In this document: piece after piece, positions 7,953-15,287 of the stretch | Layout: each line of letters opens with the position of its first letter | Numbering within the stretch: the stretch's first letter is position 1 | Assembly: GCA_037388885.1 (NCBI GenBank) | Contig: JARRJS010000001.1 | Location: 1 to 64,000, forward strand | Length of the DNA: 64,000 nt | Source of the DNA: JARRJS01 sp037388885 | GTDB taxonomy: Bacteria; Gemmatimonadota; Gemmatimonadetes; Longimicrobiales; RSA9 | Reading direction: 5' to 3' | Made by a program: the position numbers and the translations under genes | Notes under the pieces: model-generated | Told to the model about the DNA's origin: nothing | The model's database searches: none | The model's input: the letters and a program-made list of their open reading frames with translations, nothing else

Positions 7953-9065
7953 TCAAGGGGCCGCCGGCTTCGCAGCGCCGGTGGATCCGGCCAGAGCGTC
8001 CGGGCCGGCAGCGTCTTCCTTGATACACGCGGCGAAATGGCCCGGCGCCTTTTCCGCCAGGGGCGGTACCGCGCGCGTGCACTCGATGTCCTTGAGCGGA
8101 TGCGGACAGCGAGCATGGAACGGGCAACCCCGCGGCGGACGCAACGGACTCGGGACTTCGCCCGACAGCACGATGCGCCCACGGCGCGCCTCCGGATCCA
8201 CCTTGGGCACCGCAGAAAGCAACGCGCGCGTGTAGGGGTGCCGCGGTGTTTCCCGCACCGCCACGGCATCCGCCAGCTCCACGATGCGCCCGAGGTACAT
8301 CACGGCGATGCGGTCGCTCACGTGCTCGATCACGCCCAGGTCGTGCGCGATGAACAGGTAGGTCAGGCCCAGCCGTTGCTGCAGGTCCACCAACAGGTTC
8401 ACCACCTGGGCCTGCACGGAAACGTCCAGCGCCGAGACCGGTTCGTCGCACACCACGAACTCCGGATCCACCGACAGGGCGCGCGCAATGCCGATCCGCT
8501 GACGCTGCCCGCCGCTGAATTCATGCGGATACCGCTCCGCATGCTCGGCCCGTAGCCCCACCAGCGCCAGCAGGTCGCCCACGCGCGCGTCCACCGACCC
8601 ACGGGCCGCCAGCCCGTGCACCCGCAATACCTCGCCGATCGCATCGCCAACCGTCATGCGCGGGTTCAGCGACCCGTACGGATCCTGGAACACGATCTGC
8701 GCCCGCCGCCGCAGCGCCCGCAACGCATCCGCATCCAGCTCCGCCAGGTCCTGGCCGTCGAAGCGCACGGTCCCGGCCGTAGGCTCCAGCAACCGAAGCA
8801 CCATCCGCCCCACCGTCGTCTTGCCCGAGCCCGACTCGCCGACCAGCCCCAGCGTCTCCCCCCTCCGGATTGCGAAGCTGACCCCATCCACCGCCCGCAC
8901 GTGACCCACTACGCGCCTCAGAACGCCCCGCGTGACCGGGAAATGCTTCTTCAGCTCCTCGGCAACAACCAGCGGCCGCGGCGATGCCGCGACCGACGGC
9001 CGACGACCGTTCACCGTTGCACCCGGCACGTCAGACGTCGGGCGAGATCCGGCGGGTGTCGTCAT
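7953..9065 (-). CDS. dppF: Oligopeptide/dipeptide ABC transporter ATP-binding protein (DppF-like)
   Basis: A 370-residue ATPase with Walker A GESGSGKTT (near 74), Q-loop FQDPYGSLNP, signature FSGGQRQR, Walker B VVCDEP and H-loop IAHDLGV. The oligo_HPY C-terminal extension typical of Opp/Dpp ATPases follows (RHPYTRALL, then CPFHARCP, which in this family can ligate a cluster or disulfide). It powers peptide import together with DppD. The ATG overlaps the dppD stop (ATGA at 9062-9065). The first 30 residues are not conserved and are partly built from degenerate CGNNCGT heptamers (8989-9009 and nearby), so a recently acquired N-terminal extension is likely. Confidence 0.95.
   Translation of the reverse strand: MTTPAGSRPTSDVPGATVNGRRPSVAASPRPLVVAEELKKHFPVTRGVLRRVVGHVRAVDGVSFAIRRGETLGLVGESGSGKTTVGRMVLRLLEPTAGTVRFDGQDLAELDADALRALRRRAQIVFQDPYGSLNPRMTVGDAIGEVLRVHGLAARGSVDARVGDLLALVGLRAEHAERYPHEFSGGQRQRIGIARALSVDPEFVVCDEPVSALDVSVQAQVVNLLVDLQQRLGLTYLFIAHDLGVIEHVSDRIAVMYLGRIVELADAVAVRETPRHPYTRALLSAVPKVDPEARRGRIVLSGEVPSPLRPPRGCPFHARCPHPLKDIECTRAVPPLAEKAPGHFAACIKEDAAGPDALAGSTGAAKPAAP
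8989..9009 (-). repeat. Heptamer tract (CGNNCGT)3
   Basis: On the minus strand the units read CGGTCGT, CGGCCGT, CGGTCGC. They lie inside the non-conserved N-terminus of the DppF-like protein. Two more related units occur about 20 bases away, toward the start codon. Confidence 0.6.
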
Positions 9066-10144
9066 GCCTGCTCCTCACGGTCGACGCGCTCACCGTGACC
9101 CTCCCTCTCTCCCCCCATCCCCCCGTCGGGGCGGCGGGTGGCTGGGCGGCTCTCCCCGTCGGGGTAGGAGGGTGGAGTGGCGGTTTCCAGCCAGCAGCGG
9201 TCGAGATGGTCGGACGACGCTGGAAACAGCTCCGGCTCCCCGGCGGTGCACCGGTCCCAGGCGTACCGGCAGCGCGGATGAAAGCGGCACCCGGCGGGCC
9301 AGGCGGTAGGCGCGGGCACGGCGCCGGGAATGACTGCCAGACGTTCTTGGCGGCGATCCAGCTGCGGCAGCGCCTCCAACAGTCCCTGCGTGTACGGGTG
9401 ACGTGGATCGAGGAACAGATCCCGTGCGGGTGCCTGCTCGACGACACGTCCGGCGTACATGACGACGACGCGGTCGCAGGTCTCGGCGATGACGCCCAGG
9501 TCGTGCGTGATGAGGATCACGGCCATGCCCAGCCGGTCGCGCAAGTCCAGCAGCAATTCCAGGATCTGCGCCTGGATCGTGACGTCCAGCGCCGTCGTCG
9601 GCTCGTCGGCAATGAGCAAGGCCGGCTCGCACGCCAGCGCGCTGGCGATCATGACACGCTGGCGCATGCCCCCGGAAAGTTGGTGCGGGTAATCGTCGAT
9701 GCGCTCTTCAGGACTCGGGATACCCACCATGGCCAGGAGCTCCAGGGCCCTCTCCCGCGCCGCAGACCGGTCCAGCCCCCGGTGCACCCGCAGCGGCTCC
9801 GCGACCTGCGCGCCGACACGCTGCACCGGGTTCAGCGATGTCATCGGCTCCTGGAATACCATGGCGATATCGTTGCCGCGTACCGCCCGCATTCCCGCGG
9901 CGGACAGTGACAGCAGGTCCCTACCGTCGAACTCCACACGGCTGCCCGGCTGGATCTCGCCCGGCGGCTCCGGGACCAGGCGCATGACCGACAGTGATGT
10001 CACCGACTTGCCACAGCCGCTCTCGCCCACGATCCCCACCACCTCACCACGCCCGACATCGAACGAGACCCCGTCCACCGCACGCGCCACCCCGGCATCC
10101 GTGTGGAACCAGGTCCTCAGATCCCGCACCGAGAGCAGCGCCAT
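9062..10144 (-). CDS. dppD: Oligopeptide/dipeptide ABC transporter ATP-binding protein (DppD-like)
   Basis: A 360-residue ATPase: Walker A GESGCGKS near residue 41, FQEPMTSLNP, signature LSGGMRQR, Walker B LLIADEPTTALD, HDLGV, then the oligo_HPY region (RHPYTQGLLEALP) with CRFHPRCRYAWDRC. The ATG at 10144 is chosen because GAGGAAG lies just upstream; the frame stays open for 52 more codons but only through simple repeats. The last 40 or so residues (after CWLETA) are Pro/Gly/Arg rich and are encoded by two CCCCGTCGGGG palindromes, so they look like an inserted repeat rather than a domain. It pairs with dppF. Confidence 0.95.
   Translation of the reverse strand: MALLSVRDLRTWFHTDAGVARAVDGVSFDVGRGEVVGIVGESGCGKSVTSLSVMRLVPEPPGEIQPGSRVEFDGRDLLSLSAAGMRAVRGNDIAMVFQEPMTSLNPVQRVGAQVAEPLRVHRGLDRSAARERALELLAMVGIPSPEERIDDYPHQLSGGMRQRVMIASALACEPALLIADEPTTALDVTIQAQILELLLDLRDRLGMAVILITHDLGVIAETCDRVVVMYAGRVVEQAPARDLFLDPRHPYTQGLLEALPQLDRRQERLAVIPGAVPAPTAWPAGCRFHPRCRYAWDRCTAGEPELFPASSDHLDRCWLETATPPSYPDGESRPATRRPDGGMGGEREGHGERVDREEQA
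9121..9164. repeat. Two CCCCGTCGGGG palindromes
   Basis: Identical 11-base palindromes at 9121-9131 and 9154-9164 are each followed by a G-rich run. They lie in the DppD C-terminal tail; a close relative (CCCCGAAGGGG) is at 11298-11308 in dppC. Confidence 0.65.
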
Positions 10145-10230
10145 CAACAGCTTCCTCGGCTGGCGACCGGCGATCCGCTGCGTACCGGCACACGACAATC
10201 CCCAGCCCACGAATGCGAGCCCGGCGCCAT

Positions 10231-10259
10231 CGATCGACGATCGACGATCGACGATCGAC
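10231..10259. repeat. Heptamer tract (GTCGATC)4
   Basis: A 29-base perfect tract of four heptamers plus one base. The same 29 bases occur in opposite orientation at 14600-14628 inside the lipoate ligase gene. Confidence 0.85.
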
Positions 10260-10334
10260 GGAAACAGCCGAATTCGAGCCCGGCCCCCGCCGCGACCCAT
10301 GCCGCCCGCCAGAATGCCGGCCCGCGCCGGAAGG

Positions 10335-10370
10335 TCGAACTCGAACTCGAATTCGAATTCGAACTCGAAA
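10335..10370. repeat. Hexamer tract (TCGAAY)6
   Basis: Six consecutive hexamers read TCGAAC, TCGAAC, TCGAAT, TCGAAT, TCGAAC, TCGAAA. They end 9 bases before the dppC stop codon. Confidence 0.85.
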
Positions 10371-10379
10371 AAGCGGGCC

Positions 10380-11726
10380 TCATCGCCGCAGCCTCGGATC
10401 CATAGCGTCCCTCAGGCCGTCCCCCACCAGGTTGAACGCCAGCACGGTCAGCACGATGACCAGGCCGGGGAACGTGGCCACCCACCACGCGCCCAGCAGG
10501 TTCTGTCGTCCGTCCGCAACCATGTTGCCCCACGAGGGCGTGGGCGAGCGAACGCCCAGGCCCAGGAACGACAGGCCTGCTTCCAGCACGATGGTGTTGC
10601 CGATGCCCAGAGTCGCGGCCACGATCACCGGTGCCAGCACATTCGGCATCAGGTGCCTGAGGATGATGCGTGCGCGTCTGAAGCCCAGTGCATAGGCCGC
10701 CTGGATGAACTCCCGCTCCCGCAGGCTCAGCACCTCCCCCCGCACCAGCCGCGCCACGCCCGGCCATTGCGTCAACCCCAGGACCACGATGATCAACGTG
10801 ATCGACTGGTTGAACAGCGCGACGATCAAGATCAGCAGCACCAATCGCGGGAACGCCAGCACCATGTCCGTGAATCGCATGATCACCGCGTCCAGCCACC
10901 CGCCCAGGTAGCCCGCCACGGCGCCCAGCCCGCAGCCCAGCACGACCGCGATCGCCACAGCAATGAACCCGATCGACAGCGATATGCGCGCCCCGTACAG
11001 GATCCGGCTCAGCACATCCCGCCCGAACCGATCTGTCCCCAGCCAGTGTGCTGGCGAGGGCGGCAGGTACCCCGTGCGCACCAGGTCATGCTGCGCGATA
11101 GGGTTGTACGGCGCGATCAGCGGTGCCAGCACCGCCACGGCGTACAAGCCGACCACCACCCCCAGGCCGATCACCGCCAACCGGTTGCGCTTGAAATGTT
11201 CGACGGCGATGGCCCAGGCCCCCGCACCCCCCGCCACACCACCATCCACCCCTCCACCACCCACCGATCCGCCACCGACCCCACCCTCTTCCTCCCGCCC
11301 CGAAGGGGAGACGGGGAGGGTGGGAGACAGGGAGACCGGCGCGAGCTCCGGATCCGGCGGGATTCCGGCACGCTCGGCGTGCACGCTCCCCGCCCCCGCC
11401 CGCGCCTGCATCTCGGCCCCCGCCTGCGCGCCGTCAGAGGCGGCGCCCCCAACGCGCCACGCGTCACGCAAGGCGTAGATCCACACCGAGAAGTAGATCG
11501 CCGCGAAGACGCCGGCCGCGACCCAGTCGTCCAGCCCCTTGCCGCCCGCATACAGGCGTCCGCGCACCAGATAGTTGAACGTCTGGATGCACGCCCACGC
11601 GATGAGCAGTCGCACCCCGCGCCGCCGCCGTCCCACCACGAGGTGTCCGGACCCGGGGAGCACGAACGACGCCGCGAGCGCCGCCCACGAACGAAGACGA
11701 CCCCGACGACGATCCCGCTCAATCAT
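10380..11726 (-). CDS. dppC: Peptide ABC transporter permease (DppC-like) with extra N-terminal membrane domain
   Basis: A 448-residue permease. The DppC core starts near residue 170 (VEHFKRNRLAVIGLG) and has HWLGTDRFGRDVLSR, five to six membrane segments and the EAA loop (FIQAAYALGFRRARIILRH). Ahead of it, residues 1-91 form a small separate membrane module (SFVLPGSGHLVVGRRRRG and two hydrophobic helices) like those of small TM2/DUF5683-type proteins. A low-complexity Pro/Gly linker (about 92-168), encoded by repeats, joins the two. DppC proteins are normally near 300 residues. The ATG at 11726 overlaps the dppB stop (ATGATTGA). The fusion could be genuine or an artefact of repeat-driven loss of a stop. 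Confidence 0.9.
   Translation of the reverse strand: MIERDRRRGRLRSWAALAASFVLPGSGHLVVGRRRRGVRLLIAWACIQTFNYLVRGRLYAGGKGLDDWVAAGVFAAIYFSVWIYALRDAWRVGGAASDGAQAGAEMQARAGAGSVHAERAGIPPDPELAPVSLSPTLPVSPSGREEEGGVGGGSVGGGGVDGGVAGGAGAWAIAVEHFKRNRLAVIGLGVVVGLYAVAVLAPLIAPYNPIAQHDLVRTGYLPPSPAHWLGTDRFGRDVLSRILYGARISLSIGFIAVAIAVVLGCGLGAVAGYLGGWLDAVIMRFTDMVLAFPRLVLLILIVALFNQSITLIIVVLGLTQWPGVARLVRGEVLSLREREFIQAAYALGFRRARIILRHLMPNVLAPVIVAATLGIGNTIVLEAGLSFLGLGVRSPTPSWGNMVADGRQNLLGAWWVATFPGLVIVLTVLAFNLVGDGLRDAMDPRLRR
11283..11335. repeat. GC-rich palindromic repeat in dppC linker
   Basis: CCCCGAAGGGG (11298-11308) is flanked by G-rich (GGGGAGGGTGGGAGA) and C-rich (CCACCCTCTTCCTCCC) arms. It encodes part of the Pro/Ser/Gly linker of the DppC-like protein and resembles the element in the dppD tail. 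Confidence 0.6.
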
Positions 11727-12702
11727 ACCGGATCCTCGGGTCCGCCAGGCCATACAGCAGGTCCGCCAGCAGGTTGCCGACGATCACGATGGCAGCGAAC
11801 AGGAAGCTGGTGGCCATGACGACGGGGTAGTCGCGCTGGAAGATGGACTCCACGATGACGCGGCCCATGCCGGGCCAGGAGAAGATGACTTCCACGAACA
11901 CACTGCCGCTGAACAACAGCGGCAGGTACAGGCCCAGCAGCGTGATGACCGGCAGCAGGGAGTTCCGCAGCGCGTGCTTCAGGATCACGGTCCGCTCCGG
12001 CACCCCGCGGGCGCGGGCGGTGCGGATGTAGTCCTGGCGGATCACCTCGAGCATCTGGCCGCGAGTGTAGCGCGCGATGCCCGCCGACAACACCAGCGTG
12101 AGCGTCAGCACTGGCAGCACCATGTGCTCCAGCAGATCACCCAGCTTGCCCCAGAACGACAGGAACTCGTAGTTCACGCTGGTCATGCCCGTCGCAGGCA
12201 GGGCGAACGGCAGTCCCCACTCATGTGCCTTGAGGGACAGAAGCAGCATCAGCATGAGACCCAACCAGAACGACGGCATGGAGTAGAAGAAGAGCGAGGA
12301 GACGCTCAGGATCTGGTCCGTCGCCCGGTTCTGCCGCACCGCCTGGATCACGCCCGCGATCACGCCGAGCACGAACGTGAGCAGCAGCGCGGAGCCGGCC
12401 AGGAGCAGCGTAGCAGGCAGCGCTTCCTTCAGGATGTCGATGACGGGACGGCCGTGGGCGAAGCTGTAGCCGAAGTTGCCAGTGAGGAACGCGGCGAGCC
12501 ACTTCACGTAACGGACGTAGATGGGTGCGTCCAGCCCGAAGCTGTGCCGTAGCTGGTCCAGCACCGCCGGCGGCAGGTTCGCGTTGAAGTAGAGGGCCGT
12601 CGGGTCGCCCGGCGCCAGGTTGACCACGAAGAAGATGATGGTGGCGATGCCCAGCAGCAGCGGGATGGCGCCGAGCAGCCGGCGCAGGGCGTATGACGCC
12701 AC
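11719..12702 (-). CDS. dppB: Peptide ABC transporter permease (DppB-like)
   Basis: A 327-residue permease of the normal length for DppB/OppB. It has an N-terminal membrane anchor (RRLLGAIPLLLGIATIIFFVV), a periplasmic loop with LAPGDPTALYF, five further membrane segments and the EAA loop (YIRTARARGVPERTVILKHALRN). It forms the translocation channel with DppC. It starts with GTG at 12702, three bases after the stop of the binding-protein gene, and overlaps dppC at its end. Confidence 0.95.
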   Translation of the reverse strand: MASYALRRLLGAIPLLLGIATIIFFVVNLAPGDPTALYFNANLPPAVLDQLRHSFGLDAPIYVRYVKWLAAFLTGNFGYSFAHGRPVIDILKEALPATLLLAGSALLLTFVLGVIAGVIQAVRQNRATDQILSVSSLFFYSMPSFWLGLMLMLLLSLKAHEWGLPFALPATGMTSVNYEFLSFWGKLGDLLEHMVLPVLTLTLVLSAGIARYTRGQMLEVIRQDYIRTARARGVPERTVILKHALRNSLLPVITLLGLYLPLLFSGSVFVEVIFSWPGMGRVIVESIFQRDYPVVMATSFLFAAIVIVGNLLADLLYGLADPRIRYD

Positions 12703-12705
12703 GGC

Positions 12706-14337
12706 TCAGGGCCCGATGTGCCAGCGGGCGATGGACGACAGCTCGCCACGCTGGTCCATGGTCACCCCTGACACCGCATCGCTCGCCGCCGCCAGCTCCG
12801 ACAGCCAGAACATAAACGTGAACGGTTGCCGACGCTGCAACAGCAGCGTCATCTCTCGGTAGATCCGCTTCGCCACGGCCGGGTCCGTCGCCGCGGCCGC
12901 CGAGTCGATGAGCGCATCCAGCTGTGGAATGGCCACCCCGCTGCGATTCGCGGAGTTCGGCACGTCCACCCAGCGCGAGTGGAAGAGCGCCGCCGGCGCG
13001 GCGGCCATCTGGAAGTTGTCCAGAACCCAGTTGGCCAGCACGACGTCGAAGTCGCGTGCCTTGTGCCGGGCCAGCATCGTCTGGAACTCCAGCACCTGCA
13101 GATCCGCCCGCGCGCCCACCGCCTTCAGCTGGCTCTGCAACACCTCCACCACCGAGCGCGTCAGTGGCCGGTCCGACGTCAGGATGGTGAAATGCAACGG
13201 ATTCCCGGCCGCATCTTCCCGCACGCCGTCACCGTTCCGATCCCGCCAGCCCGCGGAATCCAGCAGCGCCCGGGCGTGTGCCGGGTCGTACGGCAGCGGC
13301 TTCACGTCCCCCGGGTAGTACGGGCTCCACGGCGGGACCGTGCTGGTCGCCACGGTGCCGTAGCCCGCCAGCAGCCCGTTCACGATCTCCTGCCGATTGA
13401 TCGCCAGCGTCATGGCACGGCGCACTGCCGGATCCTCGAACGGCGCACGACGGTTGTTCCAGCCCAGGTAGTAGAGCGTGTTGCCCGGGTAGTCGTACAA
13501 CGTGTCGGCCGGCGCGGCCTTGATCCGCGCCGCCTGGTCTGGCTCCACCGGGATGTCCACCTGAATGCCGCCCGTGAGCAGCTCCGTGAGTGTCGTCGCC
13601 GGTTCCGGGATGATGCGGAACACGATGCGCGTGGACGATGGCGGGCCGCCCAGCGCCTGCGGGAAGGAGGGGTTCGGCTCGATCACCAGCCGGTCGTTCT
13701 GCCGCCAGTCCACGAACCGGAACGGGCCGCTGCCCACCGGATGCCGGTTGTACGCGGCGTTCTTGAGCTCCATGGGCGGGATCGTGTCCAGCAGGTGCTT
13801 CGGGACCGGCGCCCACCAGAAGTCCTCCAGCGCCTGGGCGTGGGGCCGCGTGAAATCGAACCGGATGCGGAACGTGTCCAGCACCTCCGCCGACTTCACC
13901 TGCGCCAGGAACACGGAGCCGAGCAGCGAAGCCGTCACCGAGTCCTTCGCCAGGTCGAACGTGAACTTGACGTCCTGCGCCGTCACCGGCGGGCCATCCT
14001 GCCAGTGCACGTCGCGGCGCAGGTCGAAGACGACCGCCGTGTCGCCTTCCATCGTCCACGACCGCGCCAGGTACGGCGCCGGCCGCAGGTTCGCGTCGTA
14101 GCGGATCAGCGGTGTGAACAGCGCGTAATCGATGAGCTCGCCCGTGTACTGGTCCGTGTTCGTCACGGGATTGATGCCGCCGAAGTCCGTCTGCATGCCC
14201 ACGACCACGGTACCGCCGCCGCCACCACCACACCCCACCAGCAGCGTGCCCGTCAGCACCAGAGCGCCCATGGACAGGGCAAAGCGGCCCAAGCCCGGGG
14301 CACCCCTTACACCATTACCGTCTCCAGGTCCAGTCAT
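12706..14337 (-). CDS. Peptide-binding lipoprotein of ABC transporter (SBP_bac_5)
   Basis: A 543-residue extracytoplasmic solute-binding protein of family 5 (DppA/OppA). A signal peptide ends in the lipobox LLVGC (Cys36), so it is a lipoprotein; a Gly-rich tether follows. Family features are the N-terminal GGINPVTNTDQ, LARSWTMEGD, WQDGPPVTAQDVKFTFD, HPVGSGPFRFVDW and, later, VRRAMTLAINRQEIV. It captures peptides or similar ligands for the DppBCDF machinery encoded directly downstream. The start at 14337 overlaps the end of the lipoate ligase gene by 23 bases; an internal Met at residue 23 would leave a shorter but still usable signal. The ligand cannot be read from the sequence. Confidence 0.93.
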   Translation of the reverse strand: MTGPGDGNGVRGAPGLGRFALSMGALVLTGTLLVGCGGGGGGTVVVGMQTDFGGINPVTNTDQYTGELIDYALFTPLIRYDANLRPAPYLARSWTMEGDTAVVFDLRRDVHWQDGPPVTAQDVKFTFDLAKDSVTASLLGSVFLAQVKSAEVLDTFRIRFDFTRPHAQALEDFWWAPVPKHLLDTIPPMELKNAAYNRHPVGSGPFRFVDWRQNDRLVIEPNPSFPQALGGPPSSTRIVFRIIPEPATTLTELLTGGIQVDIPVEPDQAARIKAAPADTLYDYPGNTLYYLGWNNRRAPFEDPAVRRAMTLAINRQEIVNGLLAGYGTVATSTVPPWSPYYPGDVKPLPYDPAHARALLDSAGWRDRNGDGVREDAAGNPLHFTILTSDRPLTRSVVEVLQSQLKAVGARADLQVLEFQTMLARHKARDFDVVLANWVLDNFQMAAAPAALFHSRWVDVPNSANRSGVAIPQLDALIDSAAAATDPAVAKRIYREMTLLLQRRQPFTFMFWLSELAAASDAVSGVTMDQRGELSSIARWHIGP

Positions 14338-15280
14338 CCGACCGATAGTGCGATTCCAGCTCCCGCGCCCGCGCCCGCTCCCCGTCCGTCAACACGCCAG
14401 GCTCCAGCACGACGCCCAACTCTTCCTCGAACCCCGCCACCAACGCCGCCACCAGCGCCTCGCCCTCCGGGACCGATCCCAGCACTGCGGCCAGCGACGT
14501 CGCCGCGAGGGAGCTCGCCACGAGCGGAGCGACGGGGGAAGCCGCCGTGACCCCGGAGGAAGTCGCCGGGCCGGGGCCCGTGACCCCACCTGGACCGTCG
14601 TCGATCGTCGATCGTCGATCGTCGATCGGTTCCGCCTGCGGCAGCAACTCCAGCTCCAGCACCTCCGCCTGGTCCCCCTCCAGCAGCAGCGAGCCATGCT
14701 GCAGGATGGTCCGGGACTCACAGCGTTGCGCGCTGCCGACCAACTTCTTCCCCTCCACCAGCACTTCGCCGGGCGCGCCTTCGTGGAAGCACGGGCCGCT
14801 GCCCAGCATCCCACCGGGCCCGCCTTCCCGCACCAACACCACCGGCACACCCAGCCGGCGCAGGCCCGCCGCCAGAGCCCGGTTGATGGCCTTGTAGGCA
14901 GCCCGCGGCTTGCCGATGACGCTCACCGGGGCGGCCACGGCGTACGTAAGCTCCCGGTCGTGGTACACGGCCAGGCCGCCGGTCGGACGACGTACGATGT
15001 CGATCCCCCGGGTTGCCGCCGCGGCAGGGTCGTACCGGCCGCGCGCCGGCTGGTTGCGTCCGAAGGACAGGCAGCCCGGAGTCCACCGGTAAAGACGCAA
15101 CGTCGGCGGTGCGCCCCCGCGCACGCTCTCCATGAGCGCCTGGTCGATGGCCATGTTCATGGCCCCGGCCACACCCATTACTCCCGCACGCGGTGCCCCT
15201 TCCGTTCCGTCGCCGATGATGCAACGCCACTGCGTGGCACGTCCATCGCCGTGTCCCGGTTGGCCGCCGGCCCTCTGCAT
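14315..15280 (-). CDS. Lipoate-protein ligase / octanoyltransferase family protein (LplA/LipM-like)
   Basis: A 321-residue BPL/LplA catalytic-fold protein that attaches lipoyl or octanoyl groups to carrier lysines. RRPTGGLAVYHD (near 97) is the substrate-binding motif and GKKLVGSAQ (near 178) carries the conserved lysine. The ATG at 15280 has GAGGAA upstream, which overlaps the gcvP stop, so the genes are coupled. This fits a role in lipoylating GcvH, whose gene lies about 6 kb away. Residues near 219-230 (EPIDDRRSTIDD) are encoded by a four-copy heptamer tract and are followed by a Pro/Ala/Gly-rich stretch that is probably an insertion. Whether it uses free lipoate or octanoyl-ACP is undecided. 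Confidence 0.88.
   Translation of the reverse strand: MQRAGGQPGHGDGRATQWRCIIGDGTEGAPRAGVMGVAGAMNMAIDQALMESVRGGAPPTLRLYRWTPGCLSFGRNQPARGRYDPAAAATRGIDIVRRPTGGLAVYHDRELTYAVAAPVSVIGKPRAAYKAINRALAAGLRRLGVPVVLVREGGPGGMLGSGPCFHEGAPGEVLVEGKKLVGSAQRCESRTILQHGSLLLEGDQAEVLELELLPQAEPIDDRRSTIDDGPGGVTGPGPATSSGVTAASPVAPLVASSLAATSLAAVLGSVPEGEALVAALVAGFEEELGVVLEPGVLTDGERARARELESHYRSDDWTWRR
14600..14628. repeat. Heptamer tract (GTCGATC)4 inside a gene
   Basis: A perfect 29-base tract identical, in reverse orientation, to 10231-10259. Here it is translated in frame within the lipoate ligase-like protein. Confidence 0.85.
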
Positions 15281-15287
15281 CGTTTCC

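Larger units (their letters stand above)
10145..10379. repeat. dppC-dppD spacer made of simple repeats
   Basis: No gene is seen in these 235 bases, which interrupt an otherwise tightly overlapped operon. They hold a four-copy heptamer tract (CGATCGA/GTCGATC, 10231-10259) and a six-copy hexamer tract (TCGAAC/TCGAAT, 10335-10370). The ribosome binding site of dppD (GAGGAAG) sits at the left end. Confidence 0.75.

Noticed and set aside
14595..14630. CRISPR or attachment site at the GTCGATC repeats
   Set aside because: Contiguous heptamers without spacers or integrase gene; treated as a simple repeat.
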